Shown piece after piece: positions 24,696 through 33,805 of a stretch of DNA of 64,000 bases. Each line of letters starts with the position of its first letter. Position 1 is the stretch's first letter. The DNA comes from Xanthomonas arboricola. Its GTDB lineage: Bacteria; Pseudomonadota; Gammaproteobacteria; Xanthomonadales; Xanthomonadaceae. The translations under genes and the position numbers were made by a program. A model generated the notes under the pieces. It was not told where the DNA came from and ran no database searches. It saw only the letters and a program-made list of their open reading frames with translations. The stretch covers positions 310,001 through 374,000 of the forward strand of contig NZ_MIGY01000003.1 of NCBI RefSeq assembly GCF_002940665.1, in the 5' to 3' direction.

Positions 24696-27187
24696 GTGCT
24701 GCGCCGCAGACACGCGGCACGCCCCTGCAACAATGGCGTGCCTGGTTCGCGCAGCGCGGTTGGGCGCCGTTGCCGTTTCAACGCGATGTGTGGAAGCGCT
24801 ATCTGGCCGGCGAATCCGGCTTGCTGCATACGCCCACCGGCAGCGGCAAGACGCTGGCGGCCTTCGGTGGGCCGCTGCTGGAGGCCCTGTCCATACGTGG
24901 ACGCAAGCCGGCGATCAAGCCAGCCACCACGACCGCACGACGCCAGCAGCAACGCACGCTGCAGGTGCTGTGGATCACGCCCTTGCGCGCGCTTGCTGCC
25001 GATACCGCACGCGCCCTGCGCGAGCCGGTGGAGGCCTTGGGGCTGGATTGGCAGGTGGGCCTGCGTACCGGCGATGCCAGCGCGCGCGACAAGCGGCTGG
25101 CGCGCAGCGGCAAGCTCGACGTACTGGTCACCACGCCCGAATCGCTGGCCTTGCTGTTGTCGTATCCCGACACCGCGCCGCAGTTGTCGGCGTTACGCTG
25201 CGTGATCGTCGACGAATGGCATGAGCTGCTCGGCAACAAGCGCGGCGTGCTGCTGCAGCTGTGCCTGGCGCGGCTGCGTGGCTGGGCGCCGCAGCTGCGC
25301 ATCTGGGGCCTGTCGGCAACGCTGGGCAATCTGGCGCAGGCGCGCGACGTGCTGTTGCCACATCGCCCCGATGCCGCGCTGGTGTCGGGCGTCAAACCCC
25401 GCGCGATGACCTTGGAGACGCTGCTGCCCGACAGCGGCGAGCGCTTTCCGTGGGCCGGGCATCTGGGTCTGGCGCAGCTGGCGCGCGTGTTGCAGAAGAT
25501 CATGCAGCAACGCACCAGCCTGGTGTTTACCAATACGCGCGCACAGGCCGAGTTGTGGCATCAGGCCTTGAGCGCGGTGTGGCCGGACGATCCGGTCACG
25601 CTCGCGCTGCATCACGGTTCGCTGGACCCGTCCTTGCGTGCGGCGGCCGAACAAGGCTTGCGCGACGGCAGCCTGCGTTGCGTGGTCGCCACCTCCAGCC
25701 TGGACCTGGGCGTGGATTTCCCGGCTGTCGATCAGGTGCTGCAGGTCGGCAGTCCCAAGGGCATTGCACGCCTGCTGCAACGTGCCGGCCGCGCGCGCCA
25801 CCGTCCGGGCGAATCCGGGCATGTGGTGTGCGTGCCCTCGCATGCGCTGGAACTGGTGGAATACGCCGCAGCGCGGCGCGCCATCGTGCATGGCCAGATC
25901 GAAGCGCGACCGCCACCGCGCCTGTCGCTGGACGTGCTGGCGCAGCACTGCGTCACCCTGGCACTGGGCGGCGGCTTTCAGGCCGATGCCTTGTTTGAGC
26001 AAGTGCGCGGCACCGATGCATTTGCGGCGCTGGATCACGCTACCTGGCAGGCGGTGCTGGACTTCATCGTGCAAGGCGGCAGCGCGCTAGCGCATTACCC
26101 GGATTTCCATAAGGTCGTGCGCGACGAAGAAGGCGTGTATCGCGTCATCGATCGGCGCGTCGCGCTGCGGCATCGCTTGTCCATCGGCACGATCACCAGC
26201 GACGGCAGCGTGCGCGTGCAGTTCCTGCGCGGCGGGCGCCTGGGTGCGGTGGAAGAACAGTTCGTCGGCCGCCTGCGCCGTGGCGATCGTTTTCAATTCG
26301 CCGGCCGTCTGCTGGAGCTGGTGCGGCTGGAAGACATGACCGCCTACGTGCGCGTGGCCAAGGGCGGCAGCGGCGTGGTACCCAAGTGGATGGGCGGACG
26401 CATGCCGTTGTCGTCGGCACTGGGCCGCGAGGTCGAAGCGGTGTTTGCCGATCCCGGCGACGCACCGGAAATGCAGGCGCTGGCACCGTTGCTGCGCCTG
26501 CAGGCGCAGCTGTCCTCGCTGCCCGGCCCTGACCATTTACTGGTGGAAAGCATCAAGGCGCGCGATGGCCGGCACGTGTTCGTGTATCCCTTCGCCGGCC
26601 GCCAGGTCAATGAAGGCCTGGCTGCGTTGCTTGCAGCGCGCTGGGGCCGGCGTCAGCGTAATACATTCAGTTTTGCTGCCAACGACTACGGTTTCGTGTT
26701 GTCGCCGGCGCAGGATGTGGAACTGGATGCGGGCGTCCTGCAGGCGCTGCTGTCGCCGGAGGGCTTGTTCGCCGATCTGCGCGACAGCCTCAACCTGGGC
26801 GAACTGGCGCGCCGCCAGTTCCGCGAGATCGCGCGCGTCGCCGGCTTGCTGTCGCCCTCGCTGCCCGGTCGTGCACCACGCAGCCTGCGTCAGCTGCAGG
26901 CCTCCAGCGGATTGCTGTACGACGTGTTGCAGCGTTTCGATCCCGATCATCTGTTGCTTGCCCAGGCCGAGCGCGAAGTGTTCGAAGGCCAGCTCGAACT
27001 GGCGCGGCTTGCGCATGCCTTGGAAGATTGCGCGCGGCGCGAACTGCGCTTGTGCAAACCGCGCAGCCTCACCCCATTGTCGTTTCCGTTATGGGCCGAA
27101 CGCGTGCGCGGCCAACTGAGTACCGAAGACTGGAAGGCCCGCGTGTTGCGCGCTGCCGAACAACTGGAGCGTAAACATGGGCGATAG
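24692..27187 (+). CDS. Ligase-associated DEXH-box helicase (Lhr-core type)
   Basis: An 831-aa superfamily 2 helicase starting at GTG 24692, inside the ligase stop (GTGA). Motifs in order: Q-motif-like FQRDVWKRYLAG, Walker A HTPTGSGKT near 46, Ia TPLRALAAD, motif II DEWHELLG near 174, III GLSATLGN, IV SLVFTNTRAQ, V ATSSLDLGVDFP and VI LQRAGRARHRPG. A winged-helix and Lhr-type C-terminal region follow. The family is a 3'-to-5' DNA translocase working with the co-coded ligase, exonuclease and phosphoesterase in DNA damage response. Its end overlaps the next gene by 11 nt. Confidence 0.95.
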   Translation: MSAAPQTRGTPLQQWRAWFAQRGWAPLPFQRDVWKRYLAGESGLLHTPTGSGKTLAAFGGPLLEALSIRGRKPAIKPATTTARRQQQRTLQVLWITPLRALAADTARALREPVEALGLDWQVGLRTGDASARDKRLARSGKLDVLVTTPESLALLLSYPDTAPQLSALRCVIVDEWHELLGNKRGVLLQLCLARLRGWAPQLRIWGLSATLGNLAQARDVLLPHRPDAALVSGVKPRAMTLETLLPDSGERFPWAGHLGLAQLARVLQKIMQQRTSLVFTNTRAQAELWHQALSAVWPDDPVTLALHHGSLDPSLRAAAEQGLRDGSLRCVVATSSLDLGVDFPAVDQVLQVGSPKGIARLLQRAGRARHRPGESGHVVCVPSHALELVEYAAARRAIVHGQIEARPPPRLSLDVLAQHCVTLALGGGFQADALFEQVRGTDAFAALDHATWQAVLDFIVQGGSALAHYPDFHKVVRDEEGVYRVIDRRVALRHRLSIGTITSDGSVRVQFLRGGRLGAVEEQFVGRLRRGDRFQFAGRLLELVRLEDMTAYVRVAKGGSGVVPKWMGGRMPLSSALGREVEAVFADPGDAPEMQALAPLLRLQAQLSSLPGPDHLLVESIKARDGRHVFVYPFAGRQVNEGLAALLAARWGRRQRNTFSFAANDYGFVLSPAQDVELDAGVLQALLSPEGLFADLRDSLNLGELARRQFREIARVAGLLSPSLPGRAPRSLRQLQASSGLLYDVLQRFDPDHLLLAQAEREVFEGQLELARLAHALEDCARRELRLCKPRSLTPLSFPLWAERVRGQLSTEDWKARVLRAAEQLERKHGR

Positions 27188-27821
27188 CGTGCAGCTGCAG
27201 CTGGCCGGCGAAACAGTGGAACTGCTCGGCGAACGCGCACTGTATCGACCGGCGCAGCGCGCCTTGCTGATCGCCGACCTGCATCTGGGCAAGGCCGATG
27301 TGTTCCGTCGCGCCGGCATCGGGATGCCGGCCGGCGGCACTGCGCACGATCTGGAGCGGCTGGATGTGCTGCTGGAACGGCGCGCCGTGGACGCGTTGTG
27401 GATCCTCGGCGACCTGCTGCACGGACCGGTGCCGCGCGCGGCCTGGCATCGTCGCTGGAGCGCCTGGCGCGAGCGCCATTGCGCCTTGCGCGTGATCGCC
27501 ATCCGCGGCAATCACGACCGCGCATTGGCGGGCGCCGATCTGCATATCGAGGCGGCCGGCGAACAGGTCGAAGATGGCCCCTTCGTGCTGCGCCACGATC
27601 CACTGCCGCATCCGACCGGGCACGTGCTGTGCGGGCATCTGCATCCGCTGGCCGCGCTGCCCGGCATGTCGCGTCGCTGGCCGGCGTTCTGGCTGCGCGA
27701 GCGCGTCACCATCCTGCCGGCGTTCTCGCATTTCACCGCGGGCATCGTGCCAACGCTGGTCGAAGGCGAACGTCTGGTTGCTTGCGTGGAGGACGATGCG
27801 CTGGCATTGCCGGTGCGTTAA
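27177..27821 (+). CDS. pdeM: Ligase-associated metallophosphoesterase PdeM
   Basis: A 214-aa calcineurin-like phosphoesterase. The five metal motifs are visible: IADLHLGK near 32, WILGDLLHG near 75, IRGNHDRAL near 108, a His in LRHDPLPH, and GHLHP near 145. ATG 27177 overlaps the helicase end, so it is the last gene of the coupled repair operon. Members act as manganese-dependent phosphodiesterases on DNA or other phosphoesters; the true substrate here is unproven. Confidence 0.92.
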   Translation: MGDSVQLQLAGETVELLGERALYRPAQRALLIADLHLGKADVFRRAGIGMPAGGTAHDLERLDVLLERRAVDALWILGDLLHGPVPRAAWHRRWSAWRERHCALRVIAIRGNHDRALAGADLHIEAAGEQVEDGPFVLRHDPLPHPTGHVLCGHLHPLAALPGMSRRWPAFWLRERVTILPAFSHFTAGIVPTLVEGERLVACVEDDALALPVR

Positions 27822-27853
27822 CGGGCGCGGCGCTGCGTGGACCGATGCTTCAT

Positions 27854-29119
27854 CTATGCGGCCGCTTCGGCGTTGTCGACGTCAACACGCGGCACCGGTT
27901 GCGACAACGCATCCACAAACTCCGGCGCCAATGCCAACTTGCCGAACCAGCCGTGCTGGGTCCCGCTGAGCACGCGCAGCATATGCCCGCGTCCTCCGGG
28001 CACGCGTCCCATCGGGCGCATCAGCAGATCGCGTCCGTGCGCCCAGAGATCGCGTTCGGACTGGAACAGCGGCGTCAGCCAACGACTCCAGCGGTGATAG
28101 ATCGCCACATGCGCCTGCCGCTCGCGCTGATAGTGCTGCAAGGCCGCATCCAGATCGGCGCCGACCCGCAGCGCGTCGCGCATCGCCAACGCATCCAGCA
28201 GCGCCATGTTGACGCCCTGCCCCAGCTGCGGACTCATCGCATGCGCGGCATCGCCGGCCAGCACGAAACGGCCGCGATGCCAGCGCGTCACCACCGCGTC
28301 GCGATAACTCGCACGCGCCAATGCGCCATGCACCTGCACGCTGTCCAGACGCGCATGCGCCTGCGGCCACATCTGCGCGATCTCCTCGCGCCACGCGGCA
28401 ATGCCGCGCTGTTCCCAGGCGACAAAATCGTTGCACGGCAGGCTCCAGAAAAAACTCAGCCGCGGGGTGGCGTCGCCCGGACGCGTGCCCACCGGCAGCA
28501 GGCCGATCATCTTGCGCGCGCCGATATAGCGCTGGCGCAACTCATCGACGAACGGCCAGTCCTCGCGTGGCAGCAAGCACCACAACGCACCCCACGGATA
28601 CACCCGATCCAGCCGCGTGCCCTGTGCCTGCGCGCGCAAGCTCGACGCAGAACCATCGGCGGCGATGATCAGATCGTAGGGGCCGTGCCAGTGCCCGCGC
28701 TGATCCTGCACGCGCGCGCCGTCGTGATCGATCGCGGTGATCTGGGTATCCACATGCAACTGCGCGTAATCTGGCCAGGCCTCGCGCAACAGCGTAAACA
28801 AGGCGCCGCGCTGCATTCCCAGGCCCATCAGCCGCGCATCCAGATCGCGGTACTGCATGTCCATCACCGCGCGTCCGCACGGCGTTTCGCCATACAGCCG
28901 GCGCACCGGTGCGCCATGCGCGAGCGCCTGCGGCAGCAAGCCCATCTTCCACAGCACCTGCAACCCGCTGGGCTGCAGCAGGAAGCCCGCTCCCACCGGC
29001 CCGGGCGTGGCGGCACGTTCAAACACGTCCATCCGGTGCCCGTCGGCGCCCAGCAGCACGGCCAGCGCCTGTCCCGCCGTTCCATAGCCCACTACCGCAA
29101 TTCGCAATGCTCGCTGCAT
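27854..29119 (-). CDS. FAD-dependent aromatic-hydroxylase-type monooxygenase
   Basis: A 421-aa flavoprotein. The N-terminal dinucleotide site is IAVVGYGTAGQALAVLL (G-x-G-x-x-G), ending in the acidic residue of VFERA. The DG motif is LIIAADGSASSLRAQ near 155, and the GD motif is FVLAGDAAHAMSPQLGQG near 285, binding the ribityl chain of FAD. This is the group A monooxygenase (UbiH/PHBH) pattern. The substrate is unknown, and no aromatic pathway genes are adjacent. Transcribed toward pdeM, convergent. The ATG at 29119 follows GGACATG-type purines. Confidence 0.9.
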   Translation of the reverse strand: MQRALRIAVVGYGTAGQALAVLLGADGHRMDVFERAATPGPVGAGFLLQPSGLQVLWKMGLLPQALAHGAPVRRLYGETPCGRAVMDMQYRDLDARLMGLGMQRGALFTLLREAWPDYAQLHVDTQITAIDHDGARVQDQRGHWHGPYDLIIAADGSASSLRAQAQGTRLDRVYPWGALWCLLPREDWPFVDELRQRYIGARKMIGLLPVGTRPGDATPRLSFFWSLPCNDFVAWEQRGIAAWREEIAQMWPQAHARLDSVQVHGALARASYRDAVVTRWHRGRFVLAGDAAHAMSPQLGQGVNMALLDALAMRDALRVGADLDAALQHYQRERQAHVAIYHRWSRWLTPLFQSERDLWAHGRDLLMRPMGRVPGGRGHMLRVLSGTQHGWFGKLALAPEFVDALSQPVPRVDVDNAEAAA

Positions 29120-29163
29120 GTCCTTCGCTCTCTGGATGGCACCTGCCCTGCAGGGACCGCTGC

Positions 29164-29189
29164 AAAAAAAACCCCGCCGTGGCGGGGTT
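29164..29189 (-). terminator. Intrinsic terminator of the cold-shock gene
   Basis: On the minus strand AACCCCGC pairs with GCGGGGTT around a 4-nt loop, and eight T residues follow (the A-run at 29164-29171). It lies about 25 nt downstream of the cold-shock gene stop. Confidence 0.93.
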
Positions 29190-29213
29190 CTTCAACCGCA
29201 CAATCGAGTCACG

Positions 29214-29420
29214 TCACTCGACCGGCGTGATGTTCGAAGCCTGGGCACCCTTCGGGCCCTGGGTCACGTCATAACTGACGCGCTGGCCTTCCTGCAGGCT
29301 GCGGAAGCCCTTGGAGTTGATCGCGGAGAAGTGCGCGAAGACATCGGCGCTGCCGTCCTCCGGTGAGATGAAGCCAAATCCCTTGGCGTCGTTGAACCAC
29401 TTGACGGTACCGTTCGGCAT
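29214..29420 (-). CDS. cspA: Cold-shock protein (CspA family)
   Basis: A 68-aa single cold-shock domain with both RNA-binding motifs: [11 protein letters not shown] (RNP1) at 14-24 and VFAHFSAI (RNP2) at 28-35, and the conserved start GTVKWFN. It binds single-stranded RNA/DNA as an RNA chaperone. The ATG at 29420 gives the family N-terminus; an upstream in-frame ATG at 29441 would add seven non-family residues. It is monocistronic with its own strong terminator. Which Csp paralogue it is, and whether it is cold-inducible, cannot be told from the sequence. Confidence 0.96.
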   Translation of the reverse strand: MPNGTVKWFNDAKGFGFISPEDGSADVFAHFSAINSKGFRSLQEGQRVSYDVTQGPKGAQASNITPVE

Positions 29421-29507
29421 GGTGATGCGAGACCTTTGCAATAATTAATGGGTGGTGTACGGCGATGCGTACGCGCCGAGTATGCAAAGCTTATGCCCCG
29501 ATGACAA

Positions 29508-30260
29508 TCACCCGCGTGCAAGTTCGCCGATCAACTCCGGCAATCCGGACGAGGCGGCATCCACGTTGGCCAACACCTCCGCCATGGTGATTTCCTGCGC
29601 GTCGCCACAGCCGGCCGCCCAGTTGGCCACGATCGCCAAACACGCATATTCCAGGCCTTTTTCGCGTGCCAGACCCGCTTCGGGCATGCCGGTCATACCG
29701 ACCAGATCGCAGCCGTCGCGACGCATGCGGGCGATCTCTGCAATCGTTTCCAGCCGCGGCCCCTGGGTTGCGCCGTAGCATCCGCCGGCAACCATCGTAA
29801 CGCCGGTCACCTTGGCGGCGGCAATGACCTTGCTGCGAAACATCGGCGAATACGGATGACCGAAATCCACGTGCTGCACCTCGCTGCCTGGCTCTTCGCA
29901 GAAGGTGGACACGCGGCCCCAGGTGTAATCGATCAGCTGGTCCGGACAGGCCAGCACGCGCGGACCGAACTGCTCGGTGATGCCGCCGACGGTGTTGAGC
30001 GCCAGTACGCGCGCAGCACCGATTTGCTGCAGCGCAGCGACGTTTGCGCGGTAATTCACCTTGTGCGGCGGCAGCGAATGGCCCTCGCCATGCCGCGCCA
30101 GGAACGCCACGCGGTGGCCCAGCAACATGCCCACCCGGATCGGGCCGGAGGGCGCGCCATACGGCGTCTCGATGACATGCGTCTGCACCTGGTCCAGCTG
30201 TGCGAGCTTGTAGACGCCGGTGCCGCCGATGACGGCCAATGCGATGGAATTGGAGGACAC
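29508..30260 (-). CDS. mtnP: S-methyl-5'-thioinosine (or thioadenosine) phosphorylase
   Basis: A 250-aa purine nucleoside phosphorylase family II protein. Near the start is IALAVIGGTGVYKL with the phosphate-binding GGTG. The family signatures are FLARHGEGHSLPPHKVNYRA near 57-76, NTVGGI near 95 and MVAGGCYGATQGPRLET near 160. It cleaves methylthio-nucleosides made by polyamine synthesis. In pseudomonads the close relative prefers methylthioinosine, so MTIP versus MTAP remains open. GTG 30260 is chosen as start because AGAGGTT lies 6-12 nt upstream. It is followed on the same strand by the cold-shock gene. Confidence 0.9.
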   Translation of the reverse strand: MSSNSIALAVIGGTGVYKLAQLDQVQTHVIETPYGAPSGPIRVGMLLGHRVAFLARHGEGHSLPPHKVNYRANVAALQQIGAARVLALNTVGGITEQFGPRVLACPDQLIDYTWGRVSTFCEEPGSEVQHVDFGHPYSPMFRSKVIAAAKVTGVTMVAGGCYGATQGPRLETIAEIARMRRDGCDLVGMTGMPEAGLAREKGLEYACLAIVANWAAGCGDAQEITMAEVLANVDAASSGLPELIGELARG

Positions 30261-30346
30261 AAGCAACCTCTGCAACGAAAGACAGGACGGTGGCGCGCAG
30301 GCCTGCGCGCCGGGCTGCCCGCAGCGACGCGGGCAAACTGCGGCAG

Positions 30347-30901
30347 TTACTGCTTCATCGCGTAAATGGCGGGAATGCCGCGCAGCTGCTCGTTGACGTC
30401 CATGCCGAAGCCGAACACGTAACGGTCGGCCACTTCCACGCCCACATAGTCGGCGGCCACGCCGGGCACGCAGCGGTCGTGACGCTTGACGGTCAACACC
30501 GCCACGCGCACGTCGGTGGCGCCCTGCTCCAGGCACCACTGGCGCACGCCCTGCAGCGTGTAGCCCTCGTCGAGGATGTCGTCGACCAGGATCACCCGGC
30601 GGCCGAACAGCGCAGTGGCCGGACGGTGCTTCCACACCAGCTCGCCGCCGGTGGTTTCGCCGCGATAACGGGTGGCGTGCAGGTAATCGAACTGCAGGTC
30701 CTGGCCGCGTGCGCCCAGCTCCAGCGCCAGCTGGCCGGAGAACGGCAACGCGCCGTGCATGATGGTGAGATACACCGGCACTTCGCCGGCATAGTCGCGC
30801 GCGATCGCGTCGGCAATGCTGGCGACCGCCGCATCGATGGCGGGGCGGTCGACCAGCAGGTCGGCTTGGGCCAGGGCCTGGGAAATGGTGAGCGTGGACA
30901 T
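30347..30901 (-). CDS. hpt: Hypoxanthine-guanine phosphoribosyltransferase
   Basis: A 184-aa type I phosphoribosyltransferase. The PRPP-binding motif is VILVDDILDEGYTL near residues 100-113. Upstream is VYLTIMHGALPFSGQLA, and the base-binding end contains VEVADRYVFGFGMD. It converts hypoxanthine and guanine to IMP and GMP. Its start overlaps the nagZ stop by one base (TGATG). It lies next to the methylthio-purine phosphorylase, whose released base it could salvage. Confidence 0.94.
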   Translation of the reverse strand: MSTLTISQALAQADLLVDRPAIDAAVASIADAIARDYAGEVPVYLTIMHGALPFSGQLALELGARGQDLQFDYLHATRYRGETTGGELVWKHRPATALFGRRVILVDDILDEGYTLQGVRQWCLEQGATDVRVAVLTVKRHDRCVPGVAADYVGVEVADRYVFGFGMDVNEQLRGIPAIYAMKQ

Positions 30902-31905
30902 CAGGCAGTTGTTCCGAAAGAGGCGGAAAGGGGAGTGGTGAATGAGGCGTCGGAGCCGGCGAGCAGGCCATCCCAGCCCAGCGCGCCGCGTCCGATCAGG
31001 CCGATCAATGCTGCGGTATTGAGGCTGCGGCCGGCCACGGCCTGCAGCGATTCGTCGACCAGTTCCGGGTGGCAGACCAGCACCACGTCGCAGCCGGCAT
31101 CCAGATGCGCATGCACCCTGCCCGCCACGCCGCCGGCGCTGAACGAGGCGGCCATGCCGATGTCGTCGGAGAACACCACGCCGCGAAAGCCCAGTTGCCC
31201 GCGCAGGATCTGCTCGATCCAGCGCTGCGAATAGCCGGCCGGTTCCGCGGCGACCTGCGCATAGACCACGTGCGCCATCATCACCGCATCGGCGCCGGCC
31301 TCGATGCCGGCCATAAACGGCAGCAGATCTTCGGCCAACAGGACTTCCAGCGGGCGCGGGTCGCTGGCATGGTCGACGTGGGTGTCTTCCAGCACAGTGC
31401 CATGGCCGGGGAAATGCTTGAGCGTGGCGGCCATGCCGGCACCGTGCAGCGCCTGCACATAGGCGCGGGTGAAGCTGGCCACGATCTGCGGGTCGTCGCT
31501 GAAGGCGCGATCGCCGATGGCGCGGTTGCCACGGCCCAGATCCACCACCGGTGCGAAGCTCAGGTCCACGCCGCTGGCACGCACTTCGCTGGCCATCAGC
31601 TGCGCATGCGCGCGCGCCGCAGCGAGCGCGGCCTCGGGGTCCTGCGCGTACTGCGCGCCGAAGCTCTGCAGCGGCGCCAGGGCGCTGTAGCCGTCGCGAA
31701 AGCGCTGTACGCGCCCGCCTTCCTGGTCGACGCAGATCAGCACCGGGCGCGGTGCGGCCGCGCGGATGGATGCGGACAGCTCGGCCACCTGCGTGCGCGA
31801 GGCGAAGTTGCGCGTGAACAGCACCACGCCGGCGACCGCGTCGTGCTGCAGCCAGTCGCGTTCCTGTGCGCTGAGTTCGGTACCGGCAACGCCGATCAGA
31901 AGCAT
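30901..31905 (-). CDS. nagZ: Beta-N-acetylhexosaminidase NagZ
   Basis: A 334-aa GH3 glycosidase. It carries the NagZ signature KHFPGHGTVLEDTHVD (the His/Asp dyad of the catalytic loop) near residues 168-183, VDQEGGRVQRF near 60, and the nucleophile Asp in GVVFSDDIGM near 245. The cytosolic enzyme removes GlcNAc from anhydromuropeptides in peptidoglycan recycling, and its product can signal AmpC beta-lactamase induction in many bacteria. It is co-transcribed with hpt through a one-base overlap. Length is normal for the family. Confidence 0.95.
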   Translation of the reverse strand: MLLIGVAGTELSAQERDWLQHDAVAGVVLFTRNFASRTQVAELSASIRAAAPRPVLICVDQEGGRVQRFRDGYSALAPLQSFGAQYAQDPEAALAAARAHAQLMASEVRASGVDLSFAPVVDLGRGNRAIGDRAFSDDPQIVASFTRAYVQALHGAGMAATLKHFPGHGTVLEDTHVDHASDPRPLEVLLAEDLLPFMAGIEAGADAVMMAHVVYAQVAAEPAGYSQRWIEQILRGQLGFRGVVFSDDIGMAASFSAGGVAGRVHAHLDAGCDVVLVCHPELVDESLQAVAGRSLNTAALIGLIGRGALGWDGLLAGSDASFTTPLSASFGTTA

Positions 31906-32044
31906 GTTGGGGGACTCCCGGGCCAGGCGCCACGTTGGCGCAGCGCGGCATTGTCGCAGATGCGCGTTGCAGCGTCAGATCGCGCATTCAGGCAGGCCCG
32001 TGTTTCCGGCCGTCTCGGCCCGGCCGCTGCACGCCGGCTGCACC

Positions 32045-33622
32045 TCAGAGCCGCTCCAGATTCGCCCGCCAATGCGCGGCCTGCGCCTGCACCTGTTCCA
32101 GCGCAGCCGGTGCCATGGCGTCGAGCTGCCGGTACGGCAGCGCCAGGCGCTCGTTGGCACCCAGCAGCGTGCGCTGCCGTGCCAGGAAATCCCAGTACAG
32201 CGCGTTGTACGGGCAGGCCTGCGCGCCGACCCGCGCCTTGCGCTGGTACCGGCAGCCACCGCAGTAATCGCTCATGCGGTCGATATAGGCCGCGCCGCTG
32301 ATGTACGGCTTGCTGCCCAGCAGGCCGCCGTCGGCGAACTGGCTCATGCCGACCGTATTGGGCAGCTCCACCCACTCGAACGCATCGATATAGACGCCCA
32401 GGTACCAGCGATGCAGCGCCTGCGGATCCAGTCCTGCCAGCAGCGCGAAATTGCCGATCACCATCAGCCGCTGGATATGGTGCGCATGCGCGTTGGCCAG
32501 CGAATTGCCGATCGCATCGGCCAGACAGCGCATGCCGATCTGCCCGTCCCAGAACCAGTGCGGTAGCGGCGCATGCTGAGCGAGGCGATTGGACTGCGCG
32601 TAACCGGGCATCTGCGACCAATACACGCCGCGCACGTATTCGCGCCAACCCAGGATCTGGCGGATGAAGCCTTCCACCAATGCCAGCGGCGCATGCCCGT
32701 CATGCCATGCCGCTTCCGCACGCGCGATCACCTCGCGCGGATGCAGCAGCTTGACGTTGAGCGCAAACGACAACAGCGAATGGAACAGCCGCGGGCTGCG
32801 CGTGCTCATCGCATCTTCGTAGCGACCGAAGTGCGGTAGCGCATGCGTGACGAAGGCATCCAGGTGCTGCAAGGCTTCGTCGCGGTCCAGCGGCCACGGC
32901 AGCGCGTCGGCATTGGGCGCGCCGAAGCTGCGTACCCCGGCTGCCTCGATGACGCTCCACAGCGCGCGGTGATCGTGCGCTGCGCGCCACTCCTGCGGCG
33001 CGGGCGGATCGCCCGGCCATGGCGCACGGTTGTCGTGATCGAAATTCCAGCGCCCGCCGTCCGGCTCGCCTGCGGCATCGAGCAGGATCCGGTGGCGCCG
33101 ACGCATGCGCCGATAGAACGCTTCCATGCGCCATGCGCCGCCCGCGCGAAAACACCCCGCCACCTCATCGCGTTCGCTCAGGAAATGCTCGCTGCCGACC
33201 ATGCGCGTGGCGAACGGCTGGCGTGCGCGCCAGTGCTGCAATGCTTGGTCCAGCCGCCATTCGTCCGGCGCCTGATACTCCAGCTGGCCGGCGCGGTAAT
33301 GCGCCATCAGCGCGTCCAGATTGGCGGGAATCGATTGCCGATTGCTGGGGCTGTCGATGGCCACGTAACGCACCCGATGACCGGCCTGCCGCAAGCACGC
33401 GGCGAACGCGCGCATCGCCGCGAAGATCGCCAGGATCTTCTGCGCGTGGTGCAGCACGTAGTCGGTTTCCTCCCGCACTTCCATCAGCACGTAGACCACG
33501 CCGGCCTCGGTTGCATCGAACCAGCTGTGTTGCGGATTGAGTTGATCGCCCAGAATCAGGCGCAGCGTGTGCGCGGCTACCTGCGGATTACGCCCGGCTG
33601 CGGTCGCGTTGGGATCGCTCAT
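32045..33622 (-). CDS. Fe-S cluster photolyase/cryptochrome-like protein (PhrB/CryPro type)
   Basis: A 525-aa protein related to deoxyribodipyrimidine photolyases (COG3046 type). It opens with LRLILGDQLNPQHSWF, has the FAD-binding helical domain with LVEGFIRQILGWREYVRG near 320, and carries Cys in DYCGGCRY and QACPYNALYWDF near 440-470. These cysteines fit the [4Fe-4S] site of prokaryotic (6-4) photolyases. It would repair UV photoproducts in DNA using light, or act as a light sensor. The flanking renalase-like oxidoreductase on the same strand is a neighbour I have seen with photolyase genes. Confidence 0.92.
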   Translation of the reverse strand: MSDPNATAAGRNPQVAAHTLRLILGDQLNPQHSWFDATEAGVVYVLMEVREETDYVLHHAQKILAIFAAMRAFAACLRQAGHRVRYVAIDSPSNRQSIPANLDALMAHYRAGQLEYQAPDEWRLDQALQHWRARQPFATRMVGSEHFLSERDEVAGCFRAGGAWRMEAFYRRMRRRHRILLDAAGEPDGGRWNFDHDNRAPWPGDPPAPQEWRAAHDHRALWSVIEAAGVRSFGAPNADALPWPLDRDEALQHLDAFVTHALPHFGRYEDAMSTRSPRLFHSLLSFALNVKLLHPREVIARAEAAWHDGHAPLALVEGFIRQILGWREYVRGVYWSQMPGYAQSNRLAQHAPLPHWFWDGQIGMRCLADAIGNSLANAHAHHIQRLMVIGNFALLAGLDPQALHRWYLGVYIDAFEWVELPNTVGMSQFADGGLLGSKPYISGAAYIDRMSDYCGGCRYQRKARVGAQACPYNALYWDFLARQRTLLGANERLALPYRQLDAMAPAALEQVQAQAAHWRANLERL

Positions 33623-33805
33623 CTATGCCGGACTCCTGCATGCCAGCAGCGCCTGGCAACGATTGAGCTCGCAGGGGCATGCGCACTGCACGGCGGCACG
33701 TGCTCCGTCATGCCTGCGCGACCAATCTGCGTTGGCGAACGGCCTGGTGTGCGTAGGCCTCCTGCATCCAAGTGCCAGTGCCTCTCCCGCTGCGCTTGCC
33801 ACGCA

